DNA of 21,861 nt from Candidatus Woesearchaeota archaeon (GCA_018303645.1 JAGVXR010000017.1:1-21861); one strand, 5' to 3'. Counted from the first letter of the stretch, positions 1 through 7,563 are shown. Numbers and translations are program-made. Notes: generated from the sequence alone by a model not told the origin.

Positions 1-39
1 AGCTTCAAGAAGCCTATGCTTCAAAGGCATCAAATCAAT

Positions 40-729
40 TCAATTTACGGACAAGAAACTACCGATGAAATGAAATGGAATCGGGAGAGTTTCATATTTT
101 AATAGTATAGCCTTTCTCAATTGCTTCAAAGCACCTGAATAATCTGCCCTTACTTTTTTTTCAATTCTTTTGAATATTCCGATTCCTGCTTTTGCTTCGC
201 CTAAAACTTTTTTCATCTCATCAACAGCCAGCTTAATCTTGGAAATGACTTCTTGCATATCTGCCTCTTTTTCCTCTTCGATGGCAATCTCGGCTTGCAA
301 ATACCCATTTACATTTTGCAAGAAATTCTGCAATTGAATCAAAACCCTTTCATCGATGCTGCTGAAATTAGTCAATTCCCTTATCTCCTCGGAAAGCCCA
401 TTTAGGTAGGATTCCTCTTTCTCTTGTTTTGCATCCTCGCCAGTTTCTCTTTGAACATATTTTTCTATTGCCTGCTCGACAACCCTTAATCCTGCAATCA
501 AGCCTGTTGCCCTGCCCTCTATAGCCTCCAATGCCTCTGCAGATTCCTCCACTTTTTCGGCAGCTTTACCGCTGAGTTCGGCAGCTTTGTCTTCCCTTAT
601 TTCTGTTTCAGATGCATTTCCCTGCTGCTTTGTTCTTTGCCGAATCAAGCTGTATAGCGCATGGACACTTTTTGCCCCCCTTTTGGTTAATTTTAGGGCA
701 CGCCTGAATTTTTTCCGGATAGACCACAT
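40..729 (-). CDS. Hypothetical coiled-coil protein
   Basis: I do not recognise a family. The protein is highly charged and predicted mostly helical: a basic N-terminus (WSIRKKFRRALKLTKRG) is followed by Glu/Lys/Ala-rich heptad-like stretches over most of its length, without a signal peptide or membrane span. The start is a choice: the frame stays open to a GTG at 813, but a TATA-like box at 821-827 would place transcription start near 800, downstream of that GTG, so the ATG at 729 (229 residues) is preferred. It lies downstream of rpl11 on the same strand with a 140-base gap, where other archaea usually have rpl1 and rpl10. A cytoplasmic structural or scaffold role would be a guess. Confidence 0.65.
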   Translation of the reverse strand: MWSIRKKFRRALKLTKRGAKSVHALYSLIRQRTKQQGNASETEIREDKAAELSGKAAEKVEESAEALEAIEGRATGLIAGLRVVEQAIEKYVQRETGEDAKQEKEESYLNGLSEEIRELTNFSSIDERVLIQLQNFLQNVNGYLQAEIAIEEEKEADMQEVISKIKLAVDEMKKVLGEAKAGIGIFKRIEKKVRADYSGALKQLRKAILLKYETLPIPFHFIGSFLSVN

Positions 730-953
730 TCCAGCTTCGGATTCCACTTCTTTTTCCTCGCTTTCGCCCCAGAATGCGCCGCGCCTTGAATTATACCTAT
801 ACACCAAAATCACAATAGCTATTTATAGTAACTACAACACCTACAAAAATAATACTTCCAGAATTTAAGAGACCAAGAGGTGCCGTTAATGCCATTCAAG
901 GACTAATTCAAAATCCATCTTTAAATACTTTTTCAAAAACAAAAAGAACAAGC

Positions 954-1760
954 TTATTTCTTCCTCTCTTCCTTCTTTGGAGATTCCTTCTTGGCTTCTG
1001 CTGCTGGCGCTGCCGCTCCAGCCGCTGGCGCTGCTCCCGGAGCTGCTCCAGGCGCTGCAGCCGCTCCCTCGACAGGCAGCAGTTCCTTTATCATGTCGTC
1101 CGGGATTCCGGACAATACAAGCTTTGCCTTGATTTCGCCACGAGGCTTGCCAGCCATCTGCGCAATGATATCCTTTGCAATCTTCTCGAATTCCGCCTTC
1201 CTCTTTGCAGACTCTTCCGCCAATCTCTTTTTCTCTTCTTCAAGCCTTGCAAGATCCTCTGCAGTCAGCTCTGTCTTTTCAAGCCTTATCTCATCGTCAA
1301 ATTTGCCGGCTTCAACATCCCTTAATGTTTCTTTTGCATGCTTGCCTTCAACAAGAATTCCCATTGATTGGCACGTTCCAATGATTTCCTTGACTTTTTC
1401 CTTCAATGACTTGCCTAAAGTGGCGGTTTCTTTCATCTTTGCTATTTTAATGACTTGCTCAATAAGAATGTCAGCGACCATTTCGTGCTTTGCCTTGCCC
1501 GAGCCTTTCTCAAGGTTGGCTTCCTTCTTAATCAAGCCTGAGGCTGGGGGAGTGCCAATTATAATCTCGTACTGCTTGGTTTCCTTGTCTATGAAAATTT
1601 TGACAGGCACCTGCATTCCCTGAAATGAAGAAGTCTTTTTATTGATGTCACTTACAACCTGTCCTATGTTGACGCCCATAGGCCCAAGAGCCGGCCCTAG
1701 CGGAGGCGCTGCAGTGGCTTTTCCGCCTTCAACCAAGACTTCTACTTTTTCTTTGGACAT
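954..1760 (-). CDS. rpl11: 50S ribosomal protein L11 (uL11) with long C-terminal extension
   Basis: uL11 binds the GTPase-associated centre of 23S rRNA at the base of the ribosomal stalk. The N-terminal domain (about residues 1-70) has the conserved Pro/Gly segment APPLGPALGPMGVNIGQ and PPASGL at 71-76; the RNA-binding C-terminal domain runs to about 160 (GTCQSMGILVEGK at 128-140). Archaeal L11 is usually about 160 residues; this one has 268. The extra part is a charged helical stretch (165-230) followed by an Ala/Pro/Gly tail (232-254) and a Lys/Glu end, resembling the flexible hinge of stalk proteins P1/L10 but lacking their terminal GFGLFD-type motif. A TATA box (TATAATAA, minus strand, 1782-1789) is 22 bases before the ATG, so the transcript is probably leaderless and separate from spt5. 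Confidence 0.97.
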   Translation of the reverse strand: MSKEKVEVLVEGGKATAAPPLGPALGPMGVNIGQVVSDINKKTSSFQGMQVPVKIFIDKETKQYEIIIGTPPASGLIKKEANLEKGSGKAKHEMVADILIEQVIKIAKMKETATLGKSLKEKVKEIIGTCQSMGILVEGKHAKETLRDVEAGKFDDEIRLEKTELTAEDLARLEEEKKRLAEESAKRKAEFEKIAKDIIAQMAGKPRGEIKAKLVLSGIPDDMIKELLPVEGAAAAPGAAPGAAPAAGAAAPAAEAKKESPKKEERKK

Positions 1761-1800
1761 TTTTTATTGGATTATTTGTTGTTATTATACTCTTAATTAA

Positions 1801-1963
1801 ATCCGTCGCTTCGCGACAATATATTGTGCTCGGCGTCGCTCGGTTGCCAGTCGCTCCGCCTCGCCTATTTATCTATATTTCGTGCCATCGGAGATGGCAC
1901 AATTTTTGATAAAACTTTTTTCTAAAAAGTTTTCCGTCGTCAACTGACGGGACGGTTGAACCT
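1801..1963. repeat. Hairpin-rich intergenic region between spt5 and rpl11
   Basis: Three short hairpins with three-base loops lie in this gap: GTCGC-TTC-GCGAC (1805-1817), GTGCCATC-GGA-GATGGCAC (1882-1900), and arms AAAACTTTTT/AAAAAGTTTT around TCT (1911-1933). The last two form a pair 10 bases apart. GTCGCT recurs at 1805, 1835 and 1850. Position just after the spt5 stop and before the rpl11 promoter suits a 3'-end or terminator role for spt5, but the first 40 bases also resemble the secE-ftsZ gap (2805-2840), so a small repeat family is an alternative. Confidence 0.6.
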
Positions 1964-2473
1964 TTACAACCCTTCTTCTTCCCCACTATCCTCTTCCTTT
2001 TTTGTTTCTGGAGTGTCCGTATCCCTTCTAATGACCTTCACAGCGTCCATCTTGACTGTTATGGGGATTGGGACAGCGGCTTCAAGCAATTCAACAACAA
2101 CCTCTTCCTTTGTCTTGTCAATCCTTGTGACTTTTGCATTTTCCCTCTTGAACGGGCCTGAGATGATTTCAACAATGTCGCTCTTCTGTATGTTCATATC
2201 GTGCTTTACCTGCTCGAGCATGTGCTCGATTTCAGAGTATTTCACAGGCTGCGGCAGGATCCCCCTTGCATAAGGTATATTGAAAGCTGCCTGCTCTGCA
2301 TCTGTTCTTGTGGCAGCTTCCACGAATATGTAGCCGCGCATGCCATGCGGCTTTATTACAGAGTAAACCTCAATCTTTTTTTTAATGGCATTGCTGGTAA
2401 CAAAGTCCATCACTTGGTCTTCCCTGTTGGCGGTTGTCCGCAATGCAAATATCGTCTCGTCTTCCCTTGACAT
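1964..2473 (-). CDS. spt5: Transcription elongation factor Spt5 (NusG family)
   Basis: Spt5 binds the RNA polymerase clamp with Spt4 and promotes processivity. The 169-residue product has an NGN domain (about 5-88; the segment HGMRGYIFVEA is typical) and one KOW domain (about 95-150, with DIVEIISGPFKRENAKV), then a short acidic tail, DTPETKKEEDSGEEEGL. This is the normal archaeal size. A TATA-like stretch at 2492-2505 sits about 20-25 bases before the ATG, suggesting a leaderless transcript independent of secE upstream. The order secE-spt5-rpl11 is the usual archaeal one. Confidence 0.96.
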   Translation of the reverse strand: MSREDETIFALRTTANREDQVMDFVTSNAIKKKIEVYSVIKPHGMRGYIFVEAATRTDAEQAAFNIPYARGILPQPVKYSEIEHMLEQVKHDMNIQKSDIVEIISGPFKRENAKVTRIDKTKEEVVVELLEAAVPIPITVKMDAVKVIRRDTDTPETKKEEDSGEEEGL

Positions 2474-2562
2474 GTTAGTACCCGAACTAGGCTTTAAATT
2501 TAAGATAGAAAACCTAGAATATACATTGGTAAAAGCGCCTCTTTATAAAGTTTGCGGGAAAT

Positions 2563-2760
2563 TCAAAAAAACAGCAGCTTAATCATCTGCACCACAAACC
2601 CAATCAAGCCTATTATTAAAATACCAAGCCCGCTAACTTTAACTATTGTCTTGAATTCAATTGAGTCGGGCTTTTTTGTGATTTTTAGGACTCTAAGGCA
2701 TTCGCCGATGAAGGATTTTATCTTATATTTCCACGAATTAGCACCTTCTGTTTGTTCCAT
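2563..2760 (-). CDS. secE: Protein translocase subunit SecE (Sec61 gamma)
   Basis: Small tail-anchored subunit that clamps the SecY channel. The 65-residue protein has an amphipathic cytosolic helix (KIKSFIGECLRVLKITKKP) and one membrane span near the C-terminus (about 42-62, VSGLGILIIGLIGFVVQMI), as expected for archaeal Sec61 gamma. A TATA-like element at 2783-2793 is about 25 bases before the ATG. The gene lies between ftsZ and spt5 as in many archaea. Length, topology and neighbours agree, so the call is firm despite the short sequence. Confidence 0.93.
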   Translation of the reverse strand: MEQTEGANSWKYKIKSFIGECLRVLKITKKPDSIEFKTIVKVSGLGILIIGLIGFVVQMIKLLFF

Positions 2761-2804
2761 TTTTGATTTGATTTTTGATATTTCTATAAATTATTATAAG
2801 TTCA

Positions 2805-2880
2805 ATCCGTCCTTCGGACATTATCTTGTGCGCCTCGGCATTCAGCAAGTAAGGTTGCTTTAATAAGTTCTTCCCCTCGG
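2805..2880. repeat. Intergenic element resembling 1801-1840
   Basis: The secE-ftsZ gap (219 bases) contains CCGTCCTTCGGACATTAT, a small hairpin GTCC-TTC-GGAC (2809-2819), followed by CTTGTGCGCCTCGGC. The rpl11-spt5 gap has the similar order CCGTCGCTTCGCGAC, TATTGTG, CTCGGCG. A further inverted pair AGCAA/TTGCT lies at about 2845-2860. I see no gene in this gap. It is a likely diverged copy of a small intergenic element; function unknown. Confidence 0.45.
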
Positions 2881-2979
2881 CGCAAATTTATTTGAGACGT
2901 TGAATGGATTTTTAATGTTTATTGCAATAATGTTTTATTAAAATTACTTAATTGATTCAGAAATCTTTTATAAATCTAT

Positions 2980-4125
2980 CTAATCCAGAAACTCAATTCC
3001 AAGATGCTGCTCGATTTCCTTCTTTTTCTTTTCAGAGGCTTTCTTGCTTGAGCCGAATATTTGGGATGATTTAACCCCAGTTACGATGAGCATTGTCCTT
3101 ATGGTCTTTTCCATGTCCTTGTAGATCTGCGCTCCCCAGATAACCCTCGCATCCTCGTCAAGCTTTTCTGTTATTGTCTCGACCACTTTTCTTGCTTCAT
3201 CAAGCGTCATGTCTTCCCCTCCGATTACATTAATTAAAGCCCCATTAGCGCCTGAAATATCCACATCAAGCAATGGGTTGTTGATGGCTTTTTCAACAGC
3301 CTCTACAGCCCTGTTTTCGGTGTCAGATTCCCCAACCCCTATCAAGGCAACCCCGCCGCCTTTCATAACAGCCCTTATGTCTGCAAAATCAAGATTCACA
3401 AGCCCGGCTTTTGTCACAAGCTCTGCAATGCCCTTCACGGCATTTGTCAGGATTTCATCAGCAACCTTGAAAGCTGTGTGCAATGGAAGATCCGGCGCAA
3501 GCTCAAGCAGCTTGTCATTTGGAATCACAATCAATGTGTCTACAACCTGCTCAAGCTTCTCCAGCCCAACAACGGCGTTTTCATATCTCCTGTGCCCTTC
3601 CATCGAGAAAGGCATTGTAACCACTCCAACAACCAATGTACCAAGCTTTTTTGCAACATCTGCAACAACAGGCGCAGAGCCTGTTCCTGTGCCGCCTCCC
3701 AATCCGCATGTTACAAAAACCATGTCGCAGCCCTGCAAGGACTTTTTGATTTCGGATTCCTGCTCGCGGGCAGCCTCCTCCCCAAGCCTCGGCTCAGAGC
3801 CGGCTCCAAGCCCTTTTGTGAGCTCCCTTCCAATCAGTATCTTCCTGTTTGCAGTAGTATAAAGCAAATCCTGCGCGTCTGTGTTGATGGCAATTGTGTC
3901 CACTCCTATAATTCCAACCTCGGTCATCCTGTTAATGGTGTTATTGCCGCCGCCGCCGCAGCCTACAACCTTTATGGTCGCCCTTTGGCGCGCCAGCAGC
4001 TGCTCAAGCTCGGCATCAATGTCCTTTGCTTCCTTGTCCTGCCGAATATCCTTCCTGTCTATAGAAAGCAGCTTTGGATTGTCGTTCAACTCAGCCTCGA
4101 TAGCCTGTTCAATTATTGTTGCCAC
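2980..4125 (-). CDS. ftsZ: Cell division protein FtsZ (FtsZ1 type)
   Basis: Tubulin-like GTPase that polymerises into the division ring. The 381-residue product has a 50-residue charged N-terminal extension, then the GTPase domain with GCGGGGNNT (55-63), the signature GGGTGTGSAP (143-152), the NDK segment at 203-205, and the synergy loop NLDFAD (244-249), which supplies the catalytic aspartates. After the C-terminal domain comes a short Lys-rich linker and the end LGIEFLD, typical of archaeal FtsZ and a probable partner-binding peptide. Linkage to secE-spt5-rpl11 is that of archaeal FtsZ1. A TATA-like element (ATTTAAAT, 4165-4172) lies 40 bases before the ATG. Confidence 0.97.
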   Translation of the reverse strand: MATIIEQAIEAELNDNPKLLSIDRKDIRQDKEAKDIDAELEQLLARQRATIKVVGCGGGGNNTINRMTEVGIIGVDTIAINTDAQDLLYTTANRKILIGRELTKGLGAGSEPRLGEEAAREQESEIKKSLQGCDMVFVTCGLGGGTGTGSAPVVADVAKKLGTLVVGVVTMPFSMEGHRRYENAVVGLEKLEQVVDTLIVIPNDKLLELAPDLPLHTAFKVADEILTNAVKGIAELVTKAGLVNLDFADIRAVMKGGGVALIGVGESDTENRAVEAVEKAINNPLLDVDISGANGALINVIGGEDMTLDEARKVVETITEKLDEDARVIWGAQIYKDMEKTIRTMLIVTGVKSSQIFGSSKKASEKKKKEIEQHLGIEFLD

Positions 4126-4176
4126 AAACTCACCCTCATTTGACTGAAAATGGTTTTAACTACTATTTAAATTTAT

Positions 4177-4842
4177 TTATTTTTTTCCTTCCGCAATAGT
4201 AAAACTGACGCCTTTAATGCCCGGAATTATCCTGCCTGCAATCTTTTTGAACTCTTCCTCAGCATGTTTCGGAATTGGATATTTTAATTTTATTTCAGCA
4301 TTGCCCTCTTTCAATTCTATTTCCGCATCCTTAACGCCTATATGGGTTTTAAGCAGCGAGGCCAGCTTTTCCCTGTCATCAGAAATTATCCTGTTTATAT
4401 TCACTTTATAAACAAGGTCCTTGCCAGAAAGAGGGTGGTTGAAATCGACTAAGCACCTGCCTCCGCTGACTGTCTTGACAATTCCAAAAACGCCGTCAAT
4501 ATTCAGCTGCAGCCCAGGCACGGGCTGTATTCTCTGCTGCCTGAACTTGCCCATGGAAATCATCCGTATCAGCTTTGCATCTTTTCTGCCAAAGGCATTT
4601 TCAGAGCCAATCTCAAATGTATGCTCTTTCTCTGTTTCCTTTCCAATCATCTGGTCTTCAAGCCCTTTTAAAATGCTGTTTTCGCCAACGCAGATGACCA
4701 CCGGAGAGTATTCCGCGCCTTTGCTGTAAACATCATTTTCCCTTGCCACTTTTTCGTCAGTTGTGTCAAATACTGCGTTGCCTTCCTTGATACTCCCAGT
4801 GTACTCAATTTCCACAAAATCATGCTTTTTTACAATTGCCAC
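4177..4842 (-). CDS. FKBP-type peptidyl-prolyl cis-trans isomerase, long archaeal (SlyD-like) type
   Basis: Catalyses proline isomerisation and acts as a folding chaperone in the cytosol. The N-terminal FKBP part has IEYTGSIKEGNAVFDTT and the VGENSILKGLEDQMIGKE segment (about 8-70); an insert-in-flap chaperone domain follows (about 85-135) and the FKBP fold closes with DFNHPLSGKDLVYKV. The remaining 70 residues form the alpha/beta C-terminal domain of the long archaeal FKBPs. There is no His-rich metal tail. The start codon is GTG at 4842; a TTTATAAA box at 4865-4872, overlapping the end of cmk, is 23 bases away, which supports this start and a leaderless transcript. Confidence 0.93.
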   Translation of the reverse strand: MAIVKKHDFVEIEYTGSIKEGNAVFDTTDEKVARENDVYSKGAEYSPVVICVGENSILKGLEDQMIGKETEKEHTFEIGSENAFGRKDAKLIRMISMGKFRQQRIQPVPGLQLNIDGVFGIVKTVSGGRCLVDFNHPLSGKDLVYKVNINRIISDDREKLASLLKTHIGVKDAEIELKEGNAEIKLKYPIPKHAEEEFKKIAGRIIPGIKGVSFTIAEGKK

Positions 4843-4865
4843 AAATTTCAGAACTCTGGGATAAT

Positions 4866-5414
4866 TTATAAACGTTTCTGCTTTGATTTCACAAACCCAA
4901 TTATTCTTTCAACAATATCATCCGGAGCCAGCTTTGTTGTGTCAATCACAAAATTGTATAACCTCTTGTCAGTGTAGTCAACCCGATAATACTTTTTGTA
5001 CCTCTTTTTCTCGCTTTCCTCCCTATTCCTGATGCTGGCTATGATGTCTTTCAGGCTTTTGCCCTTTTCGTGCTGCCGTTTGTCCTTTAAAATCCTTTCA
5101 GCCCTGACTTTGTCGTCTGTTTTGAGAAAAACCCTCACTTCAGCATCAGGAATGAAAAAAGCAGTTAATCTTCCATCTACAACAAACTTATTTTTTGTTT
5201 TGCCTAATTCCTTTAATTTCCTGTCAAGCTCAAAATCTATGCTTTTATCTTTCTCAGCCAGTCTGTTAAGCTCAAGCAAACGCATTCCTTTTTCAACTGC
5301 CATTGCGCGCATCAAGTCGCCTATTGAGTAATGCCTAAGCCTGAGCATTTCAGACAAAAGCTTTGCCACAGTGCTTTTACCGGAGCCTGCCTTTCCCGAG
5401 ATTGTTATTCGCAT
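4866..5414 (-). CDS. cmk: Cytidylate kinase, archaeal type
   Basis: Phosphorylates CMP (and dCMP) with ATP in pyrimidine nucleotide metabolism. From the ATG at 5414 the product begins MRITISGKAGSGKS, with the P-loop at residues 7-14, followed by the HYSIGDLMRAMA segment characteristic of archaeal CMP kinases, a VVDGRLTAFF strand and an Arg-rich lid (VRAERILKDKR, REESEKKRYKKYY). At 182 residues it matches the family. The frame extends 17 codons further upstream, but an AT-only box (about 5436-5446) sits about 25 bases before 5414, so this ATG is favoured. The FKBP promoter overlaps its 3' end. Confidence 0.92.
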   Translation of the reverse strand: MRITISGKAGSGKSTVAKLLSEMLRLRHYSIGDLMRAMAVEKGMRLLELNRLAEKDKSIDFELDRKLKELGKTKNKFVVDGRLTAFFIPDAEVRVFLKTDDKVRAERILKDKRQHEKGKSLKDIIASIRNREESEKKRYKKYYRVDYTDKRLYNFVIDTTKLAPDDIVERIIGFVKSKQKRL

Positions 5415-5487
5415 ATTACCATGATTTTGCAATTGGTATATATATTTTGTTTTTTGCTTAAACAAATTAAGAATACAGAAAGCAAGC

Positions 5488-7113
5488 TTACTGCACAGTG
5501 AACGTTTCTGTTACGCTTACAACTGTGTCGTTGGAAAAGTCTGTTACATGCACTTTATAGTTGTGAATCCCAATAGAAATGCCGCTACTGCTCTGCGTAT
5601 ATTGCCATTTATTTGTAAAGCTAGTTCCAAGCAGTTCAAAGTTATCGAGGCGGCAGAACTCGCTGACAGCGCCTGCTTCGCAATTAAAGCGAACCAGGAA
5701 GTTTGGATTGTCATTTGCACTTGAGTCCAGATTAAAAGATTTGTATAAATATGCGGCATTATTTTCTGAGCCACCGCCATCCAGCTTTGCTTCCAATGAC
5801 TTCCATGTAATGCCATTAAACCATTCTGCATAATAGCTGTCAGCTGTATCCAACCCAACCAGCCTACGGTAGTATCGCAGAGTAATGTCAAGGTAACCCT
5901 CTGTGCTGAAATTGAATTGAAGAGTAGCATTCTTGCTTACGCCGGGTTGCTTTACTTGGGCATGGTATGTTCCCTGATATGGATTGGTGGTTGCAACATT
6001 CCAGTTATTTGCACACCCGCCAGTTCTACAGAAAGATTTCCATTTTGGTCCAAAACTTCCGGATTCAAAGCCGTCAAAGAAAATCTGGCTTTGGGCAGGT
6101 GCGATATTTTGTACCATATCATGGTAAATACCATCAAACTCCACTTCAACCTTCTTGACACCAAAATTATCTGTCACATCAGCATCAAATGTGATATTAT
6201 TTGGTTTTATTACAGGATCTGGAGAATCATTAATTGAGTTGATTGTTGGTGCTGTGGTGTCATTTATATGCACATTATCTGCAGGTGCCTGCGTTATGGT
6301 ATGTTTAAGAGCCCAGTCCAATGCTGTCCAAAGGAAAGGCCAGTCTGAGCTGTCTGGACCATCAGATAACTCGTCTGCAAAATCTGTTCCGTCTCTGTCG
6401 CTATCCTCATCAATTTCAAGATGTGGTCCTAGTAAAACAACGCGGCCATTGCCATAATTAAATGAGATAATCCCTGGCTGGTTGTGGGCACTAGGATTTG
6501 CAGGCACTATATAATTTGCCATAGATAGCATTTCCTGACCCGCATCAGGCACAAAGTAAGGTTCACCATAATAGAGAACATCTCTTTGAGATGGTTCAAA
6601 AACATTTGCTGTATGCGGCTGGTTTATGTTCATTGTAGTCATCACATAATTAGGCCAAGGAGCGATTTCATCAATAGGACCTATGCATATTCCCTTAAAT
6701 AAATCAAGAGTATAGGGATACTCTTTTCCCTCCCATTTTATTCTGTCGCACGCATAGTAAGCGCCAGCTGAAGCGCCCATATAAACCCCACCAAGACTTA
6801 CAAGCTCACGGATGTGAGCATCGCCTGCATCTGTTATGCTTTTCTTGTAATTCCATGCCCATCCTCCAGGCATCCATATACCTTTGTAATACATGGAAAG
6901 ATTGTATTGGTTGACTGTCCCTGCATCAATTTCCTGCCAAGTCACGTTTTTCCACGTCAAGAAGTTCTCAAACGCAACTATACTTGGCTGCCATGCGCCC
7001 GTATCCGCATAAATTGCAAAGTCTTTAATCTGTGGGACTACAGTTGCAAAGCTACTAGAAGACTGGAGAAACAAGAAAATAAATGCAACAAAAATAATCC
7101 TCTTTAATTCCAT
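5488..7113 (-). CDS. Secreted GATase-like (BPL_N-type) protein with Ig-like and inserted jelly-roll domains
   Basis: Residues 1-23 are a signal peptide. About 28-270 form a class I glutamine-amidotransferase-like domain of the biotin-protein-ligase N-terminal (BPL_N) type: GIWMPGGWAWNY (78-89), nucleophile elbow GASAGAYYA (113-121) and a His-x-Glu pair in GPHLE (229-233). The nucleophile is Ser115 where amidotransferases use Cys. From 285 an Ig-like domain begins (DTTAPTINSINDSPDP), is interrupted at about 340 by a MAM/jelly-roll-like segment with several Cys (345-497), and resumes at NKWQYTQ (501) to the end. Domain assignments are by motif memory and substrate is unknown; an exported hydrolase or binding protein is likely. 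It is divergent from the AbrB gene. Confidence 0.75.
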   Translation of the reverse strand: MELKRIIFVAFIFLFLQSSSSFATVVPQIKDFAIYADTGAWQPSIVAFENFLTWKNVTWQEIDAGTVNQYNLSMYYKGIWMPGGWAWNYKKSITDAGDAHIRELVSLGGVYMGASAGAYYACDRIKWEGKEYPYTLDLFKGICIGPIDEIAPWPNYVMTTMNINQPHTANVFEPSQRDVLYYGEPYFVPDAGQEMLSMANYIVPANPSAHNQPGIISFNYGNGRVVLLGPHLEIDEDSDRDGTDFADELSDGPDSSDWPFLWTALDWALKHTITQAPADNVHINDTTAPTINSINDSPDPVIKPNNITFDADVTDNFGVKKVEVEFDGIYHDMVQNIAPAQSQIFFDGFESGSFGPKWKSFCRTGGCANNWNVATTNPYQGTYHAQVKQPGVSKNATLQFNFSTEGYLDITLRYYRRLVGLDTADSYYAEWFNGITWKSLEAKLDGGGSENNAAYLYKSFNLDSSANDNPNFLVRFNCEAGAVSEFCRLDNFELLGTSFTNKWQYTQSSSGISIGIHNYKVHVTDFSNDTVVSVTETFTVQ

Positions 7114-7197
7114 TTTTTTAGTTCATTAGAACTACTATAAAAATATTTACATTTGAATTAACTCAAATTCTGTTTGGGTTAACATATTTTCGAAATA

Positions 7198-7250
7198 TTT
7201 ATAAACTAGTAGTACTATTCCTATATTAATATAGTAATATATTAGTACTA
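7198..7250 (+). promoter_or_regulatory. AbrB-gene promoter with clustered palindromic operator
   Basis: TTTATAAA (7198-7205) is a canonical TATA box, placing transcription start near 7228-7232. The same stretch contains the 8-base palindrome TAGTACTA twice (7210-7217 and 7243-7250, 33 bases apart) and between them a perfect 14-base palindrome CTATATTAATATAG (7221-7234) over the predicted start site. This suits repression by a dimeric regulator, plausibly the AbrB-type protein encoded directly downstream. Confidence 0.6.
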
Positions 7251-7252
7251 AA

Positions 7253-7426
7253 ATGAAAGTAGTTGCTTATAAGGGACAATACAGAGTAACAATTCCCAAG
7301 GATTTAGCTGAGGCAAAAGGCTGGAAACCAAAAACAAAACTAAGATTTGTTGAAGATACTGGAGGGAATGTTATTCTAAAAGAAATTAAAGAAAAAAATG
7401 ACAGAGCTAATAAAAAAAATAATTAA
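7253..7426 (+). CDS. AbrB/SpoVT-type swapped-hairpin DNA-binding protein
   Basis: A 57-residue protein beginning MKVVAYKGQYRVTIPKDLA, which is the AbrB/MazE swapped-hairpin pattern (strand, Gly-Gln-Tyr-Arg-Val-Thr-Ile-Pro-Lys, helix, GWKPKTKLRF, turn, GGNVILKEI), ending in a Lys/Asn-rich tail. Such proteins dimerise and bind palindromic DNA; in archaea they are often VapB-like antitoxins, but no PIN-type toxin follows. The ATG lies 3 bases behind a palindrome-rich promoter, pointing to autoregulation. Its 3' end overlaps a small hydrophobic ORF by 29 bases. Confidence 0.8.
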   Translation: MKVVAYKGQYRVTIPKDLAEAKGWKPKTKLRFVEDTGGNVILKEIKEKNDRANKKNN

Positions 7427-7562
7427 TAATATTGGAACCTTAATGCTTATCAATTTATTATTTTTTATACTTTTATCTGCAATAGCCTTAGCAATAGATA
7501 CAACACCTCCTGTAATAAATTCAATAAAAACATTTTTAAACATGCATCTTTTCTGTTTTTGA
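7398..7562 (+). pseudogene. Small signal-peptide ORF, probable remnant of a secreted Ig-like protein
   Basis: The 54-codon frame overlaps the AbrB gene end; an internal ATG at 7443 gives a cleaner start. It encodes a strong signal peptide or membrane span (LLFFILLSAIALA) and then IDTTPPVINSIKTF before a stop at 7560-7562. The DTTPPVINSI stretch matches the first strand of the Ig-like domain in the neighbouring secreted protein (DTTAPTINSI), so this looks like the first 40 codons of a similar exported protein whose remainder was lost where the HTH gene promoter now stands. A genuine small membrane protein paired with the AbrB gene is the alternative. Confidence 0.4.
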
Positions 7563-7563
7563 T

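Noticed and set aside
991..1623. Long open frame on the plus strand opposite rpl11
   Set aside because: It is antisense to a certain ribosomal protein gene and its Ala/Pro-rich sequence mirrors the repetitive GC-rich tail of L11.
3209..4147. Several plus-strand frames opposite ftsZ
   Set aside because: Antisense shadows of a conserved gene, with low-complexity Ser/Pro composition and no start signals.
7253..7562. AbrB plus small hydrophobic ORF as a type II toxin-antitoxin pair
   Set aside because: The second ORF looks like a signal peptide plus an Ig-strand start, not a known toxin; evidence is insufficient.
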